From JBEBVQ01 sp964527735 (GTDB taxonomy: Bacteria > Bacteroidota > Bacteroidia > Chitinophagales > Chitinophagaceae), in assembly GCA_964527735.1 (NCBI GenBank), contig CAZGPG010000005.1, positions 117,225 to 181,224 on the forward strand: a stretch of 64,000 bases of DNA, given 5' to 3'. Under the pieces are notes generated by a model. That model was given only the letters and a program-made list of their open reading frames with translations, was not told the DNA's origin and did not search any database. The position numbers were made by a program, and so were the translations under genes. Positions 16,886-24,324 of the stretch are shown here, one piece after another (the stretch's first letter is position 1; every line of letters begins with the position of its first letter).

Positions 16886-18598
16886 ATGTTAGCAACAGTA
16901 AAACAAAATGCATTCCAGGAGCTTGTTTCCGGCGCTTCACACGATGAGCTGGTCTGGATGAACGGATTCCTGGCCGGTGTGCTTTCTGCCGGTGGGTCTG
17001 TAAAAGCAGCAGGATCGCTTCCTTTGGCTACGGATAGTACCCCCGTAAAACTCACGATTGTTTACGGTACGGAAACCGGCAATGCGAAAGGGCTGGCCAC
17101 AAGACTGGCTGCCGTTGCCAAGCAGCAGGGCGTACGGGTGAAGCTCTCGGGGCTGGATCAGTACCGGGTCACAGACCTCGCTAAGGAGTCTTATTTTATC
17201 GTAGTCGTCAGTACGCAGGGCGATGGTGATCTGCCGGTGACCGCCGTGAAGTTTTATGAATACCTGAAGCAGCAGGAGCCGGGTCTCAGCCATCTGCAAT
17301 TTGCAGTGCTTGCACTGGGCGATAGCTCATATCCCCTGTTTTGCAAAGCGGGCGAAGACATAGACAGCCTGTTGGAAGAAAAAGGGGCCAGGCGTTTCTT
17401 CCATATCCAGAGATGCGATACGGATTATGAAACGGATGCCACGGCATGGTTCCGGGAGGCGCTGGCCTCATTATCCCCGGACCGTAATGCGCCGGCTATT
17501 GTTGCTTCCGGAGTATCTCCTGCAGGGATACAGAAAACCGGCAAAAAAATATACCAGGGTACGGTGCTGTCATCCGTCAATCTGAATGACCGTGGCTCTG
17601 CCAAGGAAACATATCATATCGAGATCAGCGCAGAAGGACTGGTTTATGAGCCGGGCGATGCGCTGGGTGTGGTGTCCGAAAATCCGCAGCATCTTGTGCT
17701 CGAAGTGTTATCGCTCTCGGGTGCTGATCCTGAAAAACGGATCAGCTACAAAGGTTCGGAAAACACATTGCTGCATTTGCTGAAGACGAAATTAAACCTG
17801 GTATATCTGCCGGAAAGAGTAGTGCGTAAATACGCGGAGATCGTCCGGCAGGATATTCCCGCAACCCGGATCGGGCTGGTGGATCTGCTGAAGATATACC
17901 CGGTGAAAGACGCAGCACAGTTTGAGCGTATTGTGGAAATACTTGAGCCGGTTGCGCCACGGCTGTACTCTATTTCTTCTGCACTTTCTGCACACGAAGA
18001 CGAGGTGCATATAACGGTTGCAAAAGACCGGTTTGAGGTGAATGGAGAAACCGGCTTCGGTCTCTGCTCCGGATTTTTATCGTCCCTGTCCGGACAGACG
18101 GCATTGTCTTTTTATATCCATCCGAACCGGCAGTTCCGTTTGCCGGCGCCGGAGCAGGATATTATTATGATAGGGCCGGGCACAGGCATTGCGCCCTTCC
18201 GCTCTTTCCTTGCTGAGCGGGATGCTCAGATGGCTTCCGGAAGGAACTGGCTGTTTTTTGGTGATCAGCATTTCGTGACGGACTTCCTGTACCAGACAGA
18301 GCTGCAGAACTGGTTCGAAACCGGTTTGCTGACCCGTATCAATACGGCGTTTTCCAGAGACCAGGCGGAGAAAATATATGTGCAGCATAAAATGCTGGCG
18401 CATGCGGCAGACCTGTACAGTTGGCTGGAAGGTGGGGCGCATATATATGTATGCGGCGCGAAAGAGCCGATGAGCACGGATGTGGAAAATACCCTGCTCC
18501 ATATTATATCAGAGCAGGGTGGCAAAACGGATGAGCAGGCAGCGGAGTACCTCGAATCCCTGAAGCAGTCATCCCGCTATCTGAAAGATGTGTATTGA
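16886..18598 (+). CDS. cysJ: Sulfite reductase flavoprotein (diflavin reductase)
   Basis: This 570-residue protein has a flavodoxin-like FMN domain (IVYGTETGNAKGLA, about 54-67; STQGDGDLPVTA), an FAD-binding domain with RLYSISSA (about 362-369), and an NADPH-binding domain with GPGTGIAPFRSFLAER (about 431-446) and a C-terminal SSRYLKDVY. It moves electrons from NADPH to CysI. Length is slightly shorter than the roughly 600 residues of enterobacterial CysJ, mainly in the N-terminal linker. It is followed by cysI after 28 bp. Confidence 0.93.
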   Translation: MLATVKQNAFQELVSGASHDELVWMNGFLAGVLSAGGSVKAAGSLPLATDSTPVKLTIVYGTETGNAKGLATRLAAVAKQQGVRVKLSGLDQYRVTDLAKESYFIVVVSTQGDGDLPVTAVKFYEYLKQQEPGLSHLQFAVLALGDSSYPLFCKAGEDIDSLLEEKGARRFFHIQRCDTDYETDATAWFREALASLSPDRNAPAIVASGVSPAGIQKTGKKIYQGTVLSSVNLNDRGSAKETYHIEISAEGLVYEPGDALGVVSENPQHLVLEVLSLSGADPEKRISYKGSENTLLHLLKTKLNLVYLPERVVRKYAEIVRQDIPATRIGLVDLLKIYPVKDAAQFERIVEILEPVAPRLYSISSALSAHEDEVHITVAKDRFEVNGETGFGLCSGFLSSLSGQTALSFYIHPNRQFRLPAPEQDIIMIGPGTGIAPFRSFLAERDAQMASGRNWLFFGDQHFVTDFLYQTELQNWFETGLLTRINTAFSRDQAEKIYVQHKMLAHAADLYSWLEGGAHIYVCGAKEPMSTDVENTLLHIISEQGGKTDEQAAEYLESLKQSSRYLKDVY

Positions 18599-18626
18599 TT
18601 CAATTGCATTTACCTAAACAACAATC

Positions 18627-20294
18627 ATGAGCGACAATAAAAACCTATCGGCAACAGAGGGCATCAAGCAGAGAAGCAACGGGCTGCGCGGTACGATACA
18701 GGAGAGCCTGAAGAATGAGATAACGGGGAGCATCAGCGAAGACGACCAGGCGCTGATCAAATTCCACGGTATGTACCAGCAGGACGACCGCGACCGGCGC
18801 GACGAACGTGCTGCCAAAAAGCTCGACCGCCTGTATTCTTTTATGATCCGGCTACGCTTGCCCGGCGGATTCCTTACCCCGGAGCAATGGGTGGCGCTGC
18901 ATCATATTGCAGGAGATTACAGCACGGGCGTGATCAAGATCACCACCCGGCAAACCATACAATTGCATGGATTACTCAAGTCGAAGATTAAACCTACCAT
19001 ACAGGCATTCAACCAGGCCAGTCTTGATTCCATTGCCACCTGCGGCGATGTGAACAGGAATGTGGCATGCGCCTCTCACCCGAAGCAATCGCCGGTGCAT
19101 GAGCAGGTATTTGCCTATGCCGATAAGATCAGCACATTGCTTAAGCCCAAAACACGCGCTTATTACGAGATATGGCTCGATGAAGAAAAGATCTCCGAGC
19201 GATCGGAAGAAGACCCTTTGTACCAGGATCGCTATCTGCCGCGTAAATTTAAAGTAGGGATTGCCATCCCGCCCAATAATGATTCGGATGTTTTTACTAA
19301 TGATCTGGGGCTTATTGCCATTATTGAGGATGGTGTGCTGAAAGGATTCAATATCGCTGTCGGAGGAGGACTTGGTACGACACATGGCAACCCGGACACT
19401 TATCCCCGCTTGGGTACTGTGATTGGTTTTACAGACACGGAGGAGCAGGTGTTAAAGACGGTTTATGAAATTGCAACGGTACAGCGCGACTATGGCAACC
19501 GAAGCGACCGTAAGCTGTCGCGGTTGAAATACACGGTAGATAAGTACGGCGCAGACTGGTTTCGCGAAGAAGTGGAAAAGCGGACCGGGTTTAAACTCGA
19601 ACCGCCGAAGCCATACACGTTTACCCAACGGGAAGATTATTACGGATGGGAAGAAAATCATGAAGGGCTGTGGTACTACACGCTTTTTGTCGAGAACGGA
19701 AGAGTGTTGGATACGGACGACCTGCCGATGAAGCAGGCGTTACTGGAAATAGCACAGACCGGTAAAGCCAATTTCCGGTTTACCAGTAACCAGAACCTGA
19801 TATTGAGCGATATCAAAAAACGGGATAAAAAGAAGATACAGGAAATACTCGACCGCGCCGGGCTCATACAGCATACAGGCGCTGCTTCCAGGATCCGGAA
19901 AAATGCGATGGCTTGTGTGGCGTTGAATACCTGCCCGCTGGCGCTGGCCGAAGGGCAGCGTTATCTCCCGGAGCTGATCAGCCGCATCGAGCCTATTCTT
20001 GAAAAGCACGGTCTTTCGGAGGAGCAGATCATTACCCGTATGACCGGCTGCCCCAATGGCTGCGCGCGTCCGTATGCCGCAGAGATAGGATTTATCGGCA
20101 CTGCCTACGGCAGGTATAATCTTTACCTGGGCGGTGACCGCTATGGCGGGCGCCTGAATAAACTATATAAAGAAAGCCTGGACGAGCCGGCTATACTCAG
20201 CGAGCTGGACACGCTCTTTGGCGAATTTAAAAATGACCGGCATGCCGGTGAGCCTTTTGGAGATTTTGCCGTGCGCAAAAACTGGATCGGATGA
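18627..20294 (+). CDS. cysI: Sulfite reductase hemoprotein (siroheme, [4Fe-4S])
   Basis: This 555-residue protein of the nitrite/sulfite reductase family has the ITTRQTIQLHG siroheme-contacting block and four cluster ligands C430, C436, C475 and C479 (C-x5-C-x38-C-x3-C, in ACVALNTCPLA and GCPNGCARP). It reduces sulfite to sulfide with six electrons from CysJ. Its siroheme cofactor would be made by cobA, hemA, hemCD, hemB and the precorrin-2 dehydrogenase encoded around it. The stop overlaps the hemA start (ATGA at 20291-20294), a sign of translational coupling. Confidence 0.95.
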   Translation: MSDNKNLSATEGIKQRSNGLRGTIQESLKNEITGSISEDDQALIKFHGMYQQDDRDRRDERAAKKLDRLYSFMIRLRLPGGFLTPEQWVALHHIAGDYSTGVIKITTRQTIQLHGLLKSKIKPTIQAFNQASLDSIATCGDVNRNVACASHPKQSPVHEQVFAYADKISTLLKPKTRAYYEIWLDEEKISERSEEDPLYQDRYLPRKFKVGIAIPPNNDSDVFTNDLGLIAIIEDGVLKGFNIAVGGGLGTTHGNPDTYPRLGTVIGFTDTEEQVLKTVYEIATVQRDYGNRSDRKLSRLKYTVDKYGADWFREEVEKRTGFKLEPPKPYTFTQREDYYGWEENHEGLWYYTLFVENGRVLDTDDLPMKQALLEIAQTGKANFRFTSNQNLILSDIKKRDKKKIQEILDRAGLIQHTGAASRIRKNAMACVALNTCPLALAEGQRYLPELISRIEPILEKHGLSEEQIITRMTGCPNGCARPYAAEIGFIGTAYGRYNLYLGGDRYGGRLNKLYKESLDEPAILSELDTLFGEFKNDRHAGEPFGDFAVRKNWIG

Positions 20295-21568
20295 TTGATT
20301 ATAACAGCATACTGGAGCAAAGGATACACAGCCTCAAAAAGGATGGCAGCTACCGCTATTTCCTGGATGTGCAGAAAAGCGCCCGCCATTTTCCGCGTTT
20401 TTACTTTGAGGATGCAAACGGACAAAAGCGTTCTGCCGTAAACTGGTGCTCCAATGATTACCTCTGCATGAGCACACGGGAGGAAGTGATCAGCCGGCTC
20501 ACCTATGTGGCGCATCAGAGCGGTACGGGAAGCGGCGGGACACGCAATATTTCCGGTACGACCGTATATCATCGTGAACTGGAAGAAACACTGGCTTCAT
20601 TGCATCAGAAGGAAAGTGCGCTTCTTTTCGGCGGCGCTTATCTTGCGAATGTTACTACGCTCAGTACACTGGCAGCGCTGATACCGGGGCTTGTATTTAT
20701 TTCCGATGAGCGGAATCACGCATCCATTATTGAAGGTATCCGGAACAGCAGGGCAGAGAAGATCATCTTCCGTCACAATGATACGGATCACCTGGAGCAG
20801 ATATTGATGAAGCTGCCCCCGGAGCAGCCGAAGCTGATTGCTTTTGAGTCTGTTTATTCGATGAACGGCTCCATCGCCCCGATGACCGATATCATACTGC
20901 TGGCAAAAAAGTATAACGCCCTCACTTATGTAGATGAGGTGCATGCCGTAGGCTTATATGGGGATGACGGTGGCGGCATCAGTGCATCCCTGGGTGTCCG
21001 GCAGGGTATTGATATAATTAACGGTACGCTGGCCAAAGGCTTTGGCATGACCGGCGGATACATTGCCGCCAACCGCGTGATCGTTGATGCCGTCAGGAGC
21101 TTTGGGAAAGGATTCATATTTACCACTTCACTTCCTCCTGCTGTATGTGCTGCGGCTACGGAGAGTATCCGGATTGTCAGGGACACTCCTGCGTTGCGTA
21201 CGGCGTTTCATGAAAATGTAAAATGCTTGCGCGAAATGCTGACCCACTACGGCATATCCTGGTTGTATAATGATGCGCATATCACACCTGTCCCGATCGG
21301 TAATGCGGCTTTATGCCGGAAGGTGGCCGGCCGCCTGCTGCATGAGTCTGGTATTTATGTGCAGCCGGTGAATTACCCGACCGTGCCGAAGGGAGAAGAA
21401 TGCCTGCGCATTATCGTTACTCCCCGGCACCAGGAAGCGGATATGATACACCTGGCGGAGCACCTGCGTAGAGACGCGATTTATCGCGTCTCCGTCACGA
21501 CACAAGGGAGACGCGATAAATCGCGTCTCTACGTAAGCACCGGCATGGATGATTGCACCACCCATTAA
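20291..21568 (+). CDS. hemA: 5-aminolevulinate synthase (ALAS)
   Basis: This 425-residue alpha-oxoamine synthase is recognisable as ALAS rather than KBL or AONS. The markers are VNWCSNDYLCMS, GTGSGGTRNISGTTVYHRELE, SDERNHASIIEGIRNS, YVDEVHAVGLYG, the PLP lysine K249 in GTLAKGFGMTGGYIAA, RSFGKGFIFTTSLPPA and YVQPVNYPTVPKGEECLRI. It makes ALA from glycine and succinyl-CoA. Most Bacteroidota make ALA from glutamyl-tRNA, so an ALAS is unusual. Normal family homology stops near residue 393. The last 32 codons run through a palindromic repeat (21468-21532) and give an aberrant RRDAIYRVS... tail in place of the usual C-terminal helix. It is coupled to cysI by a 4-bp overlap. Confidence 0.9.
   Translation: MIDYNSILEQRIHSLKKDGSYRYFLDVQKSARHFPRFYFEDANGQKRSAVNWCSNDYLCMSTREEVISRLTYVAHQSGTGSGGTRNISGTTVYHRELEETLASLHQKESALLFGGAYLANVTTLSTLAALIPGLVFISDERNHASIIEGIRNSRAEKIIFRHNDTDHLEQILMKLPPEQPKLIAFESVYSMNGSIAPMTDIILLAKKYNALTYVDEVHAVGLYGDDGGGISASLGVRQGIDIINGTLAKGFGMTGGYIAANRVIVDAVRSFGKGFIFTTSLPPAVCAAATESIRIVRDTPALRTAFHENVKCLREMLTHYGISWLYNDAHITPVPIGNAALCRKVAGRLLHESGIYVQPVNYPTVPKGEECLRIIVTPRHQEADMIHLAEHLRRDAIYRVSVTTQGRRDKSRLYVSTGMDDCTTH
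21468..21532. repeat. Double palindromic repeat (GAGACGCGAT family), copy 2, inside hemA
   Basis: Arms at 21468-21492 and 21508-21532 are identical to those of the copy at 10547-10608 and are separated by 15 bases. The element lies in frame within the hemA open frame and supplies about 22 of its last 34 codons. The spacer differs from copy 1. Confidence 0.9.
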
Positions 21569-21577
21569 TCAACAGTA

Positions 21578-23110
21578 ATGAAAAAACATTTTCAGATAGC
21601 AGGCCGCGGATCATGGCTTTCCCTGGCACAGGTTGAAGTCTTCCGGGAGATCGTGCAGCAGCGATTCCCCGGTACAGAGATACATTGCTCTGCAAAGGAA
21701 ACACGGGGGGATAAAGATCAGTCAACACCGCTGCATATGATTAACGGGAAAGATTTTTTTACTAAAGAGGTACAGGATGCGCTGGACAGCGGTGAAGCCG
21801 ACTTCGCCGTACATTCCATGAAAGACGTAAGCAGCATTGATTTTTTTGAGCATCATCATTTTGCTGTTATCGATCGGGAAGATCTGCATGATGTGGTTAT
21901 TTTTAACCCGGATGTCATTGAGAAAATAAAACACGGAAAGGAAATTGTAATAGGGACATCTTCTCCCAGAAGGGCTGCGATGGCAACCGGTTTTTTGAAA
22001 CAGGCGCTCCCGCGTTACGAAGCGAAAGATCCCGCGATCAATGCCGTGCCGGTACGGGGTAATGTGGATACCCGCCTAAGGAAACTGGGTGAAGGACTGT
22101 ATGACGGCATTATCCTGGCCGTTGCGGGATTGAACCGCCTGCTGCGGTATGCGCCTGCTTCCGCGGATGTCCGCCGTTTGCTGCAGGATAAAAAACTAAT
22201 GGTATTACCGCTTTTTGAATGCCCTCCCGCGGCCGGGCAGGGCGCTGTTGTCGTGGAAGCCAACCCCGCCAACCGGGATGCCGTTGCGATATTGGATGCG
22301 GTACGTGATGTTATGCTTACCGCCGCCATTCTGAAAGAGCGGCATTATGCGGAAAAGTATGGCTACGGCGACTCACGTGAGTTCGGCGTGTTTCATATCG
22401 ATACCCCCCATATTTCCTTTACTTATGCCGGTGGGAAAGACCTGCACGATCGGCCATTTGCCGAGTGGGATTTTGAACGTCCGCCGCATCAGCCGGGTGA
22501 GATCTTTTCTGCTGCTGCTCATATGAAGTCATTCTTCTCTTACCGGTATTATGATACCTTGCCTGATGGGGGAAAGGCTTCGTTCTTTGTTTCAAGCCAT
22601 AAGGCAGTTCATCATGATGATGCCGTGCACTTTTTGCAGCAGAAGCGGGTCTGGGCGGCCGGAACCAAAACCTGGCTTTCACTTGCGGAGAAAGGGATAT
22701 GGGTAGAAGGTTGTGCTGACGGGCTTGGCCTGGAGACGCTTGCGCCCCTGCTCGAAAGCCCGTTGATCGGCCTGGAGCCGGAGCGCATACAGATCATTAC
22801 CAACGAGGCGAGCAAAAACAGGTGGATTGCTGCGGGGTGGAGCGCTGTGGCTACTTATCTCGTTATCCCGGAAAGGAACAGCGAAATACAGGAGAAAATT
22901 AAAAACGCCGGTACGTTGTTCTGGACCAGCTACCAGCAATATAATATATATCGCAGTGATGTGCGGCCTGATGCCCGTCATTGCTGCCTTGCCGGGAAAA
23001 CGGCGTCTTTATTCAGGGATGAGGGGATTGTGCCCCATCTGTTTCCGGATGTAAAATCATTTAAACAATGGGAAAAGAAACAACTTACTTCGATACCCGC
23101 AGGCGTATAA
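21578..23110 (+). CDS. hemC: HemC-HemD fusion (hydroxymethylbilane synthase / uroporphyrinogen-III synthase)
   Basis: This is a 510-residue protein, much longer than the roughly 310 of HemC. Residues 1-290 are HemC: AVHSMKDVSS with the catalytic Asp, GTSSPRRAAM, VRGNVDTRLRKL and PPAAGQGAVVVEANP. Residues from about 320 look like HemD, with VSSHKAVHHDDAVHFL, WAAGTKTWLSLAEKGIWVEG and, near the end, FWTSYQQY and LAGKTASLFRDEGI. Together they turn porphobilinogen into uroporphyrinogen III. The usual GGC cysteine that holds the dipyrromethane cofactor is replaced by D265 (KYGYGDSREFG), so HemC activity is uncertain. The gene overlaps hemB by 43 bp. Confidence 0.85.
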   Translation: MKKHFQIAGRGSWLSLAQVEVFREIVQQRFPGTEIHCSAKETRGDKDQSTPLHMINGKDFFTKEVQDALDSGEADFAVHSMKDVSSIDFFEHHHFAVIDREDLHDVVIFNPDVIEKIKHGKEIVIGTSSPRRAAMATGFLKQALPRYEAKDPAINAVPVRGNVDTRLRKLGEGLYDGIILAVAGLNRLLRYAPASADVRRLLQDKKLMVLPLFECPPAAGQGAVVVEANPANRDAVAILDAVRDVMLTAAILKERHYAEKYGYGDSREFGVFHIDTPHISFTYAGGKDLHDRPFAEWDFERPPHQPGEIFSAAAHMKSFFSYRYYDTLPDGGKASFFVSSHKAVHHDDAVHFLQQKRVWAAGTKTWLSLAEKGIWVEGCADGLGLETLAPLLESPLIGLEPERIQIITNEASKNRWIAAGWSAVATYLVIPERNSEIQEKIKNAGTLFWTSYQQYNIYRSDVRPDARHCCLAGKTASLFRDEGIVPHLFPDVKSFKQWEKKQLTSIPAGV

Positions 23111-24069
23111 GGGCCAACAGGCATATACGGGAGCTGGCGGCTGATGTCCGCCTGTCGCACCGGGATTTTATACAACCGCTTTTTGTGGATGAAAGCATCA
23201 GTGCGCGTACTCCGGTATCTTCCTTAAACGAAGTGCATTTGGATACGCCGGATACTTTGCTGCGGCAGATAGAAGCGGATATAGAGCAGGGCATCCGTAA
23301 GTTCTTATTATTCCCTGTACCGGCGCAGAAGCGCAACCGGGATTTTGATTTCGGGTTCGTACAGTCAGTATTGCAGTCTGTCCGGTCGCATTTTGGCACG
23401 GATATATGGGTGGCTGCCGATCTGTGCATTTGCGCTTATACAGATCACGGGCATTGCGGTGTGCTTAGCCCGGACGGGAGCCGGGTGGTGAACGAAGACA
23501 CGGTGCCGCTGCTGGCGCAATATGCGCTGGCGCTCGCGCAGGCAGGGGCCGACTGTATTGCGCCGAGCGATCTGATGGACGGACGCATAGCCGCCATACG
23601 CAACGTCCTGGATCATCACGGGTTGTCGCACATTGCCATCATGAGCTATGCGGCCAAGTTCAGCTCGCAGTTCTACGGCCCTTTCCGGGATGCCTGTAAG
23701 TCGGCGCCGGGATATGATACGGCATTGAAAGACCGGAAGACGTACCAGTTGTCGCCCTTCAATTCCGGCGACGGTTTGCTGACCACGTTGCGGGATATAG
23801 AAGAAGGGGCGGATATTGTCATGGTCAAGCCGGCATTGTCTTATCTCGATGTGATAGCCCGGCTGAGACAGGAAGTGCACCATCCGCTTGCCGCCTATCA
23901 TGTGAGTGGTGAATATCAGGCGCTTGAGCTGCTGGCTTTGCACCGGCTTGCCGACAGGGCAGCCCTGCATACGGAGGTATGGGCGGCTTTGAAGCGGGCC
24001 GGCGCTGATATCATCATTTCTTATGCTGCACGGTATGCCGGGAAATGGATCGATGAGGTACAGTATTGA
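23068..24069 (+). CDS. hemB: Porphobilinogen synthase (ALA dehydratase)
   Basis: This 333-residue protein has the zinc-type cysteines C120, C122 and C130 in DLCICAYTDHGHCG, and the two active-site lysines K197 (SYAAKFSSQFYGPFRDA) and K254 (MVKPALSYLD) that form Schiff bases with ALA. It condenses two ALA to porphobilinogen. RKTYQLSPFNSGDGL is more divergent than the common DKKTYQMDPAN block. The 43-bp overlap with hemCD supports co-translation. A 252-bp gap with an inverted-repeat element separates it from the next gene. Confidence 0.93.
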   Translation: MGKETTYFDTRRRIRANRHIRELAADVRLSHRDFIQPLFVDESISARTPVSSLNEVHLDTPDTLLRQIEADIEQGIRKFLLFPVPAQKRNRDFDFGFVQSVLQSVRSHFGTDIWVAADLCICAYTDHGHCGVLSPDGSRVVNEDTVPLLAQYALALAQAGADCIAPSDLMDGRIAAIRNVLDHHGLSHIAIMSYAAKFSSQFYGPFRDACKSAPGYDTALKDRKTYQLSPFNSGDGLLTTLRDIEEGADIVMVKPALSYLDVIARLRQEVHHPLAAYHVSGEYQALELLALHRLADRAALHTEVWAALKRAGADIIISYAARYAGKWIDEVQY

Positions 24070-24121
24070 ATGCTTGATTACATGACCAGGGAAGGAAAAT
24101 ATACGTGATGATGAATACGCT

Positions 24122-24234
24122 ACATCCCTCTCACTCTCCCTTCAAAGGGAGACGACCACTTCGTTATCCTTCCGGCACATACGAATCGGGAACAATGTAA
24201 TCGTCCCCATTTGAAGGGGGAGTGAGGGGGATGT
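24122..24234. repeat. MITE-like inverted-repeat element between hemB and the sirC-tauE gene
   Basis: A 34-base left arm (24122-24155) and a 34-base right arm (24201-24234) are inverted copies differing at four positions, with a 45-base centre. The core CTCCCTTCAAAGGGAG resembles the arms of the element at 54374-54590. It fills most of the gap between hemB and the next gene and has no coding content. Confidence 0.75.
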
Positions 24235-24324
24235 CCGGTCAGGCCCTGGGAGCAGAGCGGATTATAAAAAAAGTGGTAAATAATGCCATGACTATTATTT
24301 TTACAACGATAACCACAGGATGTG

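Noticed and set aside
20291..21568. Glycine C-acetyltransferase, AONS or cysteate acyltransferase for the 20291 gene
   Set aside because: The RNISGT, NHASIIEGIR and NYPTVPKG blocks are those of ALA synthase, and the neighbours are later enzymes of the same pathway.
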